A stretch of DNA of 8,273 nt from the NCBI GenBank assembly GCA_023405565.1, contig JAEXXW010000621.1:1-8273 (forward strand), read 5' to 3'. Below, in pieces: positions 1 to 6,298 of the stretch (the first letter of the stretch is position 1; every line of letters begins with the position of its first letter). This DNA is from Pseudomonadota bacterium (GTDB lineage Bacteria; Pseudomonadota; Alphaproteobacteria; Rhizobiales; Xanthobacteraceae). The translations under genes and the position numbers were made by a program. The notes below the pieces were generated by a model. It was given only the letters and a program-made list of their open reading frames with translations. It ran no database searches and was not told the origin of the DNA.

Positions 1-270
1 ATGCGGAAACACCCGCCGCCCTTCCGGACAATGCGCGATCCCAAGAGCCAGTATCTGTCGCGGCGGAGCACCGCTGATTTTGCGGCCAGCAAAGGTGATG
101 GTGCCGCCGGCCAGCGGCAACATGCCACTGATCGCTTTCAGCGTTGTGGTCTTGCCTGCACCATTTGCACCGATGAGGGTGACGAGCTCGCCCTCATCGA
201 CCGCGAGCGAGACATCGCGCAGCGCCGTCACGGCTCCATAACGAACGGTGATCCCCTCAAGTTTTAGCAC
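1..270 (-). CDS. livF: Branched-chain-type ABC importer, ATP-binding protein LivF (3' part missing)
   Basis: This is the second ATPase of a Liv/HAAT-type importer, which powers solute uptake at the cytoplasmic face together with LivG. The first 90 codons are visible and the frame is open to the window edge. The predicted start is GTG at 270-268, giving VLKLEGITVRYGAV, which aligns with the usual LivF N-terminus. The Walker A motif GANGAGKTT is at residues 34-42. The visible part ends in CPEGRRVFPH, the LivF-type segment where other ABC ATPases carry the Q-loop. About 145 residues, including the signature motif and Walker B, would lie left of the window, judging from the family length of about 235. 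The start lies inside the end of livG (14 bp overlap), with only a weak purine-rich GAAGAAG stretch before it, so translation is probably coupled. Family assignment is firm; the exact start is inferred. Confidence 0.93.
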   Translation of the reverse strand, partial: MLKLEGITVRYGAVTALRDVSLAVDEGELVTLIGANGAGKTTTLKAISGMLPLAGGTITFAGRKISGAPPRQILALGIAHCPEGRRVFPH

Positions 271-1093
271 GCTTCTTCAATCCCGTTCCGAGATAGGCCT
301 TGATGACATCAGGGTCGTTCTGAACCATGGCCGGTGTGCCCGAAGCGATGATACGGCCCTGATTCAGAACGAAGACCGTATCGGAAATGCTCATCACCAT
401 ATGCATATCGTGCTCAACCAGCAGCACGGTCACGCCATCGTCGCAGATGCGCCGCACGAGATCCTTGAAGCGTTCTGTTTCCGACGGATTGAGACCGGCC
501 GCCGGCTCATCCAGCAGCAACAGCTTCGGACGTGCAGCCAGCGCGATCGCGAGGCCGAGAAGCCGCTGCTCGCCATAGGCCAGACTGCCCGCAGCTTCCT
601 TCGCCCTGTCCTGCAGACCGACAAAGCTGAGAATGTCTTCGACCTCGGCCTGCAGACGCGCTTCCTCGCGCGACACCGACGGCAGACGGAAGATCGCGCC
701 CCACAAACCGGCATTGCCGCGCAGATGCATGGCCGTCAGGATGTTTTCAGCCACCGTGCAGCCGGCGAAGATGCTGGTACGCTGGAATGTGCGCACAAGA
801 CCCAGCGCGGCTACCTCGTCCGGCGTCTTATCGATGAGATTCTGCCCCTCGAAGAACACCGCACCGGCGGTCGGCTTCATATAGCCGGTGATGATGTTGA
901 AGGCCGTCGTCTTGCCGGCACCATTCGGTCCGATCAGGCTGACGATCTTGCCTTTCGGCACGGACAGGTTCATGCGCTCAAGAATGACAAGGCCGCCGAT
1001 ATGCACGGCGAGATCCCTGATCTCGAGCGATTGCTGTATCTGCGCTGCGGGCGTAATGGCACGATCCAACGTCATGTCTTGGACTACTGTCAT
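257..1093 (-). CDS. livG: Branched-chain-type ABC importer, ATP-binding protein LivG
   Basis: This is a cytoplasmic ATPase subunit of the Liv-type importer, 278 residues with the chosen start. Visible motifs are Walker A GPNGAGKT at 55-62, the Q-loop glutamine in RTFQRTS at about 104, the LivG-type signature LAYGEQRLL at 171-179 (in place of the canonical LSGGQ), Walker B LLLLDEP at 191-197 and the switch histidine in VEHDMHM at 228. The frame stays open upstream to 1234, but that extension lies inside livM and looks like out-of-frame coding. The ATG at 1093-1091 overlaps the livM stop as ATGA, which fits translational coupling because no good Shine-Dalgarno sequence precedes it. About 20 residues precede the conserved domain, slightly more than usual, so the ATG at 1075 is an alternative start. 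The C-terminus overlaps the livF start by 14 bp. Confidence 0.96.
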   Translation of the reverse strand: MTVVQDMTLDRAITPAAQIQQSLEIRDLAVHIGGLVILERMNLSVPKGKIVSLIGPNGAGKTTAFNIITGYMKPTAGAVFFEGQNLIDKTPDEVAALGLVRTFQRTSIFAGCTVAENILTAMHLRGNAGLWGAIFRLPSVSREEARLQAEVEDILSFVGLQDRAKEAAGSLAYGEQRLLGLAIALAARPKLLLLDEPAAGLNPSETERFKDLVRRICDDGVTVLLVEHDMHMVMSISDTVFVLNQGRIIASGTPAMVQNDPDVIKAYLGTGLKKRAKT

Positions 1094-2127
1094 GACAGCT
1101 TTGGCCGCAGGCGTTCGGGAACGAAGCGGGAGCCCCAGGCAGACACACGCTGCCAGATCCTGCCGAGCGCCGGAACAATGCCGTTGGGCAGAAAGAAGAT
1201 GATCAGCACGATGGCAATGCCATAGATGATCCACTGCACCTCGGGCCGCGCATAGTCGCGCAGCACTTCGGGCATCAGTCCGAAGATCAAACCGCCGATG
1301 ATCGGACCGGAGAGCGTGCCCTTGCCGCCTGTCACCACCATGATGATCATGGTGACGGTATAGATGAACATGAAGACGTCCGGATCGACGATGCGGACAT
1401 AGTGCGTATAGAGACCGCCGGATGCGCCCGCGATTGCGGCCGCGACAATGGTGGAGAGCACGAGATAATGCGTCACCGGAATGCCGACCGAGCGCGCAAG
1501 GCCCTCATTCTCCCGCAACGCAATCAGCGCACGCCCGACCCGCGAATGGACGATATGCGCGACAAGCACAAACGAAATCACCGCGACCGCCAGGATCAGC
1601 CAGTAATTCTGGGCCTTGGTGGTCAGCGTCGTTACACCCAGCCCCGGCAGCCACAAGGTGAATGACGGGATGTTGTTGATCGCCATCGGGCCTTCGGTCA
1701 GATCGACCCAGTTCAGCGCGATCAGCCGCATCACCTGCGCAAAGCTGACCGTGAGAATGACGAAATAGGCGCCGCGGACGCGGAATGCGAGGCGTCCGAC
1801 GACCCAGCCGAACAGCGCAGCCATCAGGATGCCGGCGAGAAAGGACAGCCACACCGGCTTTGCCGAAACATCGAGCACCAGGCCAAAGCCGAGATCGACA
1901 TCGAAGCCGCGGGACAGCAAGGCGCTGGTATAGGCGCCGATGCCAAAGAACGCGACATGACCAAGGCTGAGCTGCCCGGTATAGCCGAGCAACAGATTGA
2001 GACTGATGGCGGCGATGATGAAAATGCCGGTGAGGATCAGCAAGCCCAGAATGTAGGGGTCGTTCATCCAGAACGGCAGCGTCACAAAGCCGAGAAGGAC
2101 GAGAAGACCGAAGATGCGCTGCATCAT
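1090..2127 (-). CDS. livM: Branched-chain-type ABC importer, permease LivM
   Basis: This is one of two inner-membrane permeases of the importer, 345 residues and mostly hydrophobic, with many predicted transmembrane segments as expected for LivM. Family landmarks are the GYTGQLSLGHVAFFGIGAY block at 48-66, the cytoplasmic coupling-loop motif GRALIALRENEGLARSVGI at 198-216, and VVTGGKGTLSGPIIGG at 264-279. The C-terminal 30 residues are basic and presumably cytoplasmic. The ATG at 2127-2125 overlaps the livH stop as ATGA. An AAGGAG Shine-Dalgarno sequence inside the last codons of livH, with AGGAG at 2140-2136, stands 8 nt before it. A second ATG follows directly, so the first residue may differ by one. 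The stop overlaps the start of livG. Confidence 0.96.
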   Translation of the reverse strand: MMQRIFGLLVLLGFVTLPFWMNDPYILGLLILTGIFIIAAISLNLLLGYTGQLSLGHVAFFGIGAYTSALLSRGFDVDLGFGLVLDVSAKPVWLSFLAGILMAALFGWVVGRLAFRVRGAYFVILTVSFAQVMRLIALNWVDLTEGPMAINNIPSFTLWLPGLGVTTLTTKAQNYWLILAVAVISFVLVAHIVHSRVGRALIALRENEGLARSVGIPVTHYLVLSTIVAAAIAGASGGLYTHYVRIVDPDVFMFIYTVTMIIMVVTGGKGTLSGPIIGGLIFGLMPEVLRDYARPEVQWIIYGIAIVLIIFFLPNGIVPALGRIWQRVSAWGSRFVPERLRPKLS

Positions 2128-2996
2128 CCGACCCGCTCCTTCATCGTGAACAGCCCCTGCGGTCGCAGGACCAGCACCGCAACGATGACAAGAAAGCTGA
2201 AGGCATCGCGATAATCGGCCGAGATATAGCCGGCACCGAATTCCTCAACCAGCGCGATCGCAAATCCGCCAATGGTGGCGCCAACCGTACTGCCAAGGCC
2301 GCCAAGAATGACGATCGCAAAGGCTTTCAGGCTCGCCAAGTCTCCCATTGTCGGATTGACCAGAAAGACCGGGCCCAGCAGGGCACCAGCGACCGCAGCG
2401 AGCCCGGAGCCTAGCGCGAATGTCGCCGTATAGATCGCGCCGACATTGACACCCATGAGCGCCGCCACATCCCGATCCTGGAATGTCGAGCGCATGGCGA
2501 GGCCAAGGCGCGTGTGATTGATGAGGAAATGGAATGCGATCAGAAGAATGACTGCCGTGGCCAGAACAAAAATCTTCAACGGTGACACCGACACAGGGCC
2601 GAACACCAGAGGCTGCTGCGAAAACGGCGACGGGATCAGCTTTGCGACACCGCCCCAGATCAGCTGCTCGGTATTCTGCATCGCGATCCACAGGCCGATC
2701 ATCACGATCATGACGGAGTCGATGTCCGTGGTCTTCAGACGGCGCAGGATGACGAATTCCATGATCGCGCCGAAGGCAATGCCGATTACTGTCGCCAGCA
2801 CAATGGCCAAAAAGAAATTGACGCCGAGCAACGTCACGAACATGTAGGCCATATACGCGCCGAGCGCGTAAAATTCGCCATGCGTGAAGTTGACGATCCG
2901 CATGATGCCGAAGATCAGCGTCAGACCGATGCCAAGCAGCGCGTAGGTGCTGCCAAGCATCACGCCATTCACGACATGCTGGAGAAACTGGTCCAC
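2124..2996 (-). CDS. livH: Branched-chain-type ABC importer, permease LivH
   Basis: This is the second inner-membrane permease, 290 residues, the normal LivH length. The N-terminus resembles the family pattern (NGVMLGSTYALLGIGLTLIFG at about 10-30), followed by the conserved RIVNFTHGEFYALGAY block at about 33-48. The coupling-loop motif GLAMRSTFQDRDVAALMGV is at 165-183 and the conserved LKAFAIVILGGLGSTVGA segment at 223-240. The start codon is GTG at 2996-2994, not ATG. It is supported by the match to the family N-terminus and a GGGAAG stretch just upstream. The 86 bp gap to livJ holds a strong hairpin that may lower expression of this and later genes relative to livJ. The stop overlaps the livM start by 4 bp. 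Confidence 0.95.
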   Translation of the reverse strand: MDQFLQHVVNGVMLGSTYALLGIGLTLIFGIMRIVNFTHGEFYALGAYMAYMFVTLLGVNFFLAIVLATVIGIAFGAIMEFVILRRLKTTDIDSVMIVMIGLWIAMQNTEQLIWGGVAKLIPSPFSQQPLVFGPVSVSPLKIFVLATAVILLIAFHFLINHTRLGLAMRSTFQDRDVAALMGVNVGAIYTATFALGSGLAAVAGALLGPVFLVNPTMGDLASLKAFAIVILGGLGSTVGATIGGFAIALVEEFGAGYISADYRDAFSFLVIVAVLVLRPQGLFTMKERVG

Positions 2997-3031
2997 ACTT
3001 CCCGTCCCGGACGTCTGTGTATTGATGAGTG

Positions 3032-3059
3032 CCGGTCCGGCGCATGTGAGCCGGACCGG
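3032..3059 (-). promoter_or_regulatory. GC-rich hairpin between livJ and livH
   Basis: A perfect 10 bp inverted repeat, CCGGTCCGGC (3032-3041) and GCCGGACCGG (3050-3059), encloses an 8 nt loop in the only sizeable gap of the transporter operon. No run of T follows on the minus strand, so it is not a classic intrinsic terminator. A position straight after a binding-protein gene suits a 3'-end stabilising or partial-termination element that leaves more livJ than livHMGF mRNA. That role is inferred. Confidence 0.6.
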
Positions 3060-3082
3060 ACCATGATGATGTGATCAGCAGA

Positions 3083-4237
3083 TCACGGCAGCGGCATCGT
3101 CACCTTGCCCTGATTCAGCAGGACAACATAGATGTTGGGCTCGTTCTGGCCGCTTTCCTGCCCGGCCGGACCTTCCTTGATGAACGCGATGTCGCCATTC
3201 ACCGCCGGAAGCTTGGTCTTCCACAGCGCGTCGCGAAGTGCTTCCGGCTCTGCCTTGCCAGCAAGCTTGATCGCTTCGACCGCCGTGAGCACCGCGTCAT
3301 AGCCGCGGAAGCCTTCGGTCAGCCCCGGGAAGTCGAGCTTGCGCTTGTTCCATTCGTCGACATAGACCTTGGCGATATCCGGGTACTTCGCCTTGTCCGG
3401 GTACCAGGGAGAGAAGAACAGCAGGTGATAGCTCTCCATCTCCTTCGGGCCGGGGTGATGGATCAACTGATCCGGAAACGAACCGCCGGTCGTGATGATG
3501 CGCTGGGGCAGCTTCAATTCGTGAGCCTGCTTCAGCGCCAGCGTCATCTGTTCGACACCGGTCGTCACGAACAATGTATCGCCGCCCGATTGCTTGATGG
3601 CGGTGAGCTGCGCCGACAGGTCGGTCGCGTCCGGCGTCATGAACTGCACCGAACCGACTTCAATGCCCTTGGCCTTCAGGGCCTTGGAAAACTCGTCTGC
3701 CGATCCACGACCCCAGTCATTGTTCACCGACAGGAAGTCGATCTTCTTGATGGCCGGCTTAAAGCTGTCGAGCTTAGACAGGAACGCCTTAGCTTCCATC
3801 TCCGATGTCGGGCTGATGCGGAACACCCACGGATTGCCGGATGTCGTGATCTTGCCCGATGACGAGGTCTCGACGATCAACGGCACTTTGTATTCGATCA
3901 GCTTCGGCATGATCGCCAGCGTGTAGGTCGAGCTCCAGGCGCCGATCAGCAAGGGGACCTTGTCGCGCAGGATCAGCTTCTCGACCGCGGCGACGGCCTC
4001 CTTCGGATTCGACTTGTTGTCCTCAAGGATCAACTCGAGCTTCTTGCCGAGAACACCGCCCTTCGCGTTGATGACATCGACCGCGATCTTGGCGCCATTC
4101 GCGACAAAGTTTCCAGACGCCGCGACCGGTCCCGTGAGCGGCTGCGTCATACCGATCTTGATCGTTTCCTGCGCTTGCGCGCCTGTTGCGACCAATGCCG
4201 CTGCGAGCGCTGTCGCCAATAACCTTATCGTCTTCAT
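3083..4237 (-). CDS. livJ: Liv-type ABC importer, periplasmic solute-binding protein
   Basis: This is the exported type I solute-binding protein (Peripla_BP_6/ANF-receptor fold) that delivers the ligand to LivHM, 384 residues. Residues 1-22 form a Sec signal peptide: basic MKTIR, a hydrophobic Leu/Ala core, and a cleavage site after AQA (mature start QETIKIGMTQPLTGPVA). The mature protein has the family's N-terminal pattern and the segment VETSSSGKITTSGNPWVFR, which probably lines the ligand cleft. The ATG at 4237 is preferred over the adjacent in-frame TTG at 4240 because AGGAG at 4248-4244 lies 6 nt before the ATG. Members of this family bind branched-chain amino acids, amides, urea or aromatic acids, so the ligand is not fixed by homology. 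Being cotranscribed with oxidative enzymes argues against plain leucine uptake. The symbol reflects position in the operon, not proven specificity. Confidence 0.93.
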   Translation of the reverse strand: MKTIRLLATALAAALVATGAQAQETIKIGMTQPLTGPVAASGNFVANGAKIAVDVINAKGGVLGKKLELILEDNKSNPKEAVAAVEKLILRDKVPLLIGAWSSTYTLAIMPKLIEYKVPLIVETSSSGKITTSGNPWVFRISPTSEMEAKAFLSKLDSFKPAIKKIDFLSVNNDWGRGSADEFSKALKAKGIEVGSVQFMTPDATDLSAQLTAIKQSGGDTLFVTTGVEQMTLALKQAHELKLPQRIITTGGSFPDQLIHHPGPKEMESYHLLFFSPWYPDKAKYPDIAKVYVDEWNKRKLDFPGLTEGFRGYDAVLTAVEAIKLAGKAEPEALRDALWKTKLPAVNGDIAFIKEGPAGQESGQNEPNIYVVLLNQGKVTMPLP

Positions 4238-4243
4238 CAATAA

Positions 4244-4248
4244 CTCCT
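4244..4248 (-). promoter_or_regulatory. Ribosome binding site of the solute-binding protein gene
   Basis: AGGAG, read on the minus strand, stands 6 nt before the ATG at 4237 and only 3 nt before the in-frame TTG at 4240, which decides the start. It falls in the 20 bp gap after the oxygenase gene and is among the strongest sites in the operon, fitting the high level usually needed for a binding protein. Confidence 0.75.
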
Positions 4249-4257
4249 GTGGCTGTA

Positions 4258-5238
4258 TCAGGCTGATTTCAGGCGGGTCTGCTGGTACTTCAGGTCGCGA
4301 TATTCACCGGAATAGACCGGCGGATATTTCGCCTTTCCCGACGGCGCGATGCATTCGATCAACGCGTCGTAATTTGGGTGGTGGAAGAAGGCGATCGACA
4401 GGCGCTTGCTGCGCGCCGCAACGCTGTCCGGCGGATTGATGACGCGATGAACATTCGACACCCACCGGTCATTGGTCCAGCGCATCAGCAGATCGCCAAT
4501 ATTGACGACGAAGGTGTCCTGATCGGTCTCGACATCGATCCATTCGCCGGCGCGGGTTTGCACCTGAAGACCGCCCGGCACGTTCTCGCCGTTGAGAATG
4601 GTGAGGAGGCCATAATCGGTGTGGTCGCCGGCCCGGAGCTGGCCGGGCTTGGGCGCGGTCGTCTGCTCGGGATAGTAATTGAGCCGGATCGCGGTGATGT
4701 GCTTGTCGATCTTGTCCTGGAAGAATTGTTCAGGCAGCCCCAACGCGAGAGCGGTCAGCTCCATCATCTGTTCGGACAGCTTCTCCAGTCCGAGATAATA
4801 TTTCTCGGCAGCCTCCCCGAAGCCGGCCGGATGATCAGGCCAAAGATTGGGAATGAAATAACGCGGCCCCTCACCTTGCGTATAATAGGGTTCGTCCGGC
4901 CAATGCTCGCGGCCAAGATGATAATATTCTTTCAGGTCGGCGGGGGTCTCAATGGCATTGCCAGCCGACAGCGCCTCGATCCCGAGTGCGCGATAGCCGC
5001 GCGGCGTCTTGCCATCGGGATGCGCGGCTTTCAGTTTTTCGCCGAGCGGCAGAGCGAAGAATGCGTTCGCCTTGTCGCGAAGGTCGTTGATCAGCGACAG
5101 CGGGATGCCGTGCCCCTTGATGGTGAAGAACCCGATCTCGGTGCAGGTCTTGTCGATTTGCGCCGCGACCGCGCGCTTGTCGGCGGCGGATCCCTTGAGG
5201 GCGGGCTCGAGATCGATAACAGGAATGGTGATCGGCAT
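4258..5238 (-). CDS. Isopenicillin-N-synthase-like 2-oxoglutarate/Fe(II)-dependent oxygenase
   Basis: This is a soluble non-haem iron oxygenase, 326 residues from the chosen start. Residues from about 4 to 105 form the N-terminal DIOX_N-type region (IPVIDLEPAL, TEIGFFTIKGHGI). The catalytic 2OG-FeII_Oxy region covers roughly 175-285. The expected iron ligands are H206 and D208 in the GDHTDYGLLT motif and H264 in SNVHRV. R279 and S281 in RLSIAFF form the RxS pair that binds the 2-oxoglutarate carboxylate. RLNYYPEQ at 185-192 matches the NYYP motif of this superfamily. The start is ATG at 5238, with GGAGG at 5248-5244 placed 5 nt before it; the upstream in-frame GTG at 5244 would overlap that site. 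The gene lies 15 bp after the dehydrogenase gene and 20 bp before the binding-protein gene. Substrate is unknown; beta-lactam synthesis is unlikely because no ACV synthetase is present here. Confidence 0.92.
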   Translation of the reverse strand: MPITIPVIDLEPALKGSAADKRAVAAQIDKTCTEIGFFTIKGHGIPLSLINDLRDKANAFFALPLGEKLKAAHPDGKTPRGYRALGIEALSAGNAIETPADLKEYYHLGREHWPDEPYYTQGEGPRYFIPNLWPDHPAGFGEAAEKYYLGLEKLSEQMMELTALALGLPEQFFQDKIDKHITAIRLNYYPEQTTAPKPGQLRAGDHTDYGLLTILNGENVPGGLQVQTRAGEWIDVETDQDTFVVNIGDLLMRWTNDRWVSNVHRVINPPDSVAARSKRLSIAFFHHPNYDALIECIAPSGKAKYPPVYSGEYRDLKYQQTRLKSA

Positions 5239-5243
5239 CGGCA

Positions 5244-5248
5244 CCTCC
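5244..5248 (-). promoter_or_regulatory. Ribosome binding site of the oxygenase gene
   Basis: GGAGG on the minus strand lies 5 nt before the ATG at 5238. It overlaps the in-frame GTG at 5244-5242, which excludes that GTG as the likely start. The site sits in the 15 bp gap after the dehydrogenase stop. Confidence 0.75.
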
Positions 5249-5253
5249 GGCTT

Positions 5254-6009
5254 TCAGTGGAAATAAGCACCACCATCCACCACCAGTGTCTGGCCGGTGA
5301 TGAAAGCGGCGTCTGGACTGGCAAAGAATGCAACGGCTCCCACGAGATCAGCGGGCATCATGGAGCGGCCCAGCACGCGATTGCGAAGCGACGGCTCTTT
5401 CACGCCTGCGACGAGGGCCGGATTCAGCTCAACACCATCACTCAATGTGAAACCCGGCGCGACGCTGTTGACGAGAATGCCGCGCGGCCCGAGTTCGGTC
5501 GCAAGCGCCCGCGTCAGCGAAACAACAGCGCCCTTGCTGGCAACATAATGTGCCATCAACGGATTGCCCTTGAAGGCGACGCCGGACGAAATGTTGATGA
5601 TACGGCCTGATTTCTGCTGCTCGAAAGCAGGGACCACGGCCTTGCAGCACAGAAACACACCCATCACGTTCACATCCATGATGCGGCGGAATTCGGCGAT
5701 GTCGATCTGCTCGAATGGCTTTGGCTGCAATGTCGAATAGATGCCGGCGTTGTTGACGAGAACATCGATACGGCCAAAGTCCTTGAGTGCCCGCGCGGCC
5801 ATGGCGTCGACATCGCCTTGCGACGTCACGTCGGTCTTCACGCCGATGGCGCGATAGCCCTTGTCAACGAGCTTCAGAGCGCTGGCTTCGGCGTTGCTCT
5901 GATCGGCAATCACCACGGCCGCGCCCCGCGCTGCGAGCTCCTCGGCGACGGCAAAGCCAATACCCATGGCTCCGCCCGTCACAATCGCAACGGTCCCATC
6001 GAGGCTCAT
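5254..6009 (-). CDS. Short-chain dehydrogenase/reductase (classical SDR, probably NAD-dependent)
   Basis: This is a cytoplasmic Rossmann-fold oxidoreductase of 251 residues, the usual classical SDR length. The cofactor motif TGGAMGIG is at 11-18. D36, at the end of the second beta strand (VVIAD), favours NAD(H) over NADP(H). D60, NNAG at 86-89, N114 in MDVNVMG, S142, Y155 and K159 (YVASK) complete the catalytic N-S-Y-K set. The C-terminal ITGQTLVVDGGAYFH is typical. The start is ATG at 6009, where the conserved SDR N-terminus MSLDGTVAIVTGG begins and a GGGGTGA stretch lies upstream. The frame stays open to 6126, but the extra 39 residues have no SDR character. It is the first gene of the transporter operon and probably oxidises an alcohol or reduces a ketone in the pathway. 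The substrate cannot be inferred. Confidence 0.93.
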   Translation of the reverse strand: MSLDGTVAIVTGGAMGIGFAVAEELAARGAAVVIADQSNAEASALKLVDKGYRAIGVKTDVTSQGDVDAMAARALKDFGRIDVLVNNAGIYSTLQPKPFEQIDIAEFRRIMDVNVMGVFLCCKAVVPAFEQQKSGRIINISSGVAFKGNPLMAHYVASKGAVVSLTRALATELGPRGILVNSVAPGFTLSDGVELNPALVAGVKEPSLRNRVLGRSMMPADLVGAVAFFASPDAAFITGQTLVVDGGAYFH

Positions 6010-6089
6010 CGTTTCACCCCGATCGCGATGAACCGTGATCGTTTTGCTGTCGGAGCAACATCGGTCTGTGACGTGGTGCAGTGCAATTC

Positions 6090-6118
6090 CATGGGCCTGG
6101 AGGTTTGCAACTCCCATG
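6090..6118 (-). promoter_or_regulatory. Possible leader hairpin upstream of the SDR gene
   Basis: CATGGG (6090-6095) and CCCATG (6113-6118) are inverted repeats separated by 17 nt. A competing GGAG/CTCC pairing (6099-6102 with 6111-6114) lies inside. It would fold in the untranslated leader of the SDR operon. Six-base repeats are short enough to arise by chance, and no riboswitch class is recognised. Confidence 0.2.
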
Positions 6119-6145
6119 CCAGTCATGGCCCCAGACAGGGCCGGT

Positions 6146-6220
6146 TTTATAAGGGTTTTAATTCGTCAGTATGCTAACGTCTTTCGTCGGCATAGCACGA
6201 TCTGACTGCAGACTGGGCAA
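6146..6220 (-). promoter_or_regulatory. Candidate promoter region of the SDR-oxygenase-liv operon
   Basis: Two weak possibilities are visible on the minus strand. One pairs TTGCCC (6220-6215) with TGCTAT (6197-6192) at 17 bp spacing; transcription would start just before the palindrome at 6179-6164, so a bound repressor would block it. The other uses the better -10-like TATAAA (6151-6146) but has no good -35, and the palindrome would lie in the -35 area. Neither is close to consensus. Placement upstream of a seven-gene operon is the main support. Confidence 0.25.
6164..6179. promoter_or_regulatory. Imperfect 16 bp palindrome, candidate MarR operator
   Basis: CGTCAGTATGCTAACG reads almost the same on both strands: 6 of 8 base pairs around the centre are symmetric. 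Size and AT-leaning core are like operators of MarR dimers. It lies 120 bp after the end of a marR gene and about 155 bp before the SDR start. A similar half-site, CGTCGGCAT, begins 21 bp away at 6185 (two helical turns), against CGTCAGTAT here. Binding by the neighbouring MarR protein is inferred from position only. Confidence 0.45.
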
Positions 6221-6298
6221 TTGTCGGCAAAGTGTGCAGATTTCAGTGGCAAGGACGCTTGCAAGGAAGCTTGGCAGGTCGCCCGTGACGATGCCCGT

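Larger units (their letters stand above)
6010..6298. other. Intergenic control region between marR and the SDR gene
   Basis: This 289 bp gap is the only stretch of this size without a gene. From the marR side it holds a region without an evident terminator: a short GCAAG/CTTGC stem-loop and two copies of TCCTTGC (minus strand), but no T run. Next come weak promoter-like hexamers and the palindrome at 6164-6179, then a leader of about 130 bp before the SDR start. The stretch 6141-6163 is noticeably AT-rich for this genome. No convincing small ORF is seen. Because marR points the same way, read-through from the cox-marR transcript remains possible. Confidence 0.6.

Noticed and set aside
248..1225. 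Long plus-strand open frame (325 codons) opposite livG
   Set aside because: It is antisense to a clear ATPase gene, its translation shows no recognisable domain, and long opposite frames are common in GC-rich coding DNA.
1094..1234. N-terminal extension of livG by 47 residues
   Set aside because: The extra segment lies entirely within livM in another frame, is rich in His, Cys and Arg unlike LivG proteins, and the ATGA junction at 1093 gives a natural start.
3032..3059. Rho-independent terminator ending the transcript after livJ
   Set aside because: The stem is good, but no T run follows on the minus strand, and livHMGF have no evident promoter of their own in the 86 bp gap.
4258..5238. Isopenicillin N synthase proper (beta-lactam biosynthesis)
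   Set aside because: Only general superfamily motifs are shared, and the neighbours are uptake and catabolic genes rather than peptide synthetase or acyltransferase genes.
4378..5610. Plus-strand open frame of 410 codons opposite the oxygenase and SDR genes
   Set aside because: It crosses two well-supported genes and their junction, with no family resemblance or ribosome binding context; a shadow of minus-strand codon bias.
6010..6126. N-terminal extension of the SDR by 39 residues
   Set aside because: The SDR fold begins immediately at MSLDGTVAIVTGG; the extension has no signal peptide or domain and lies in the probable leader.
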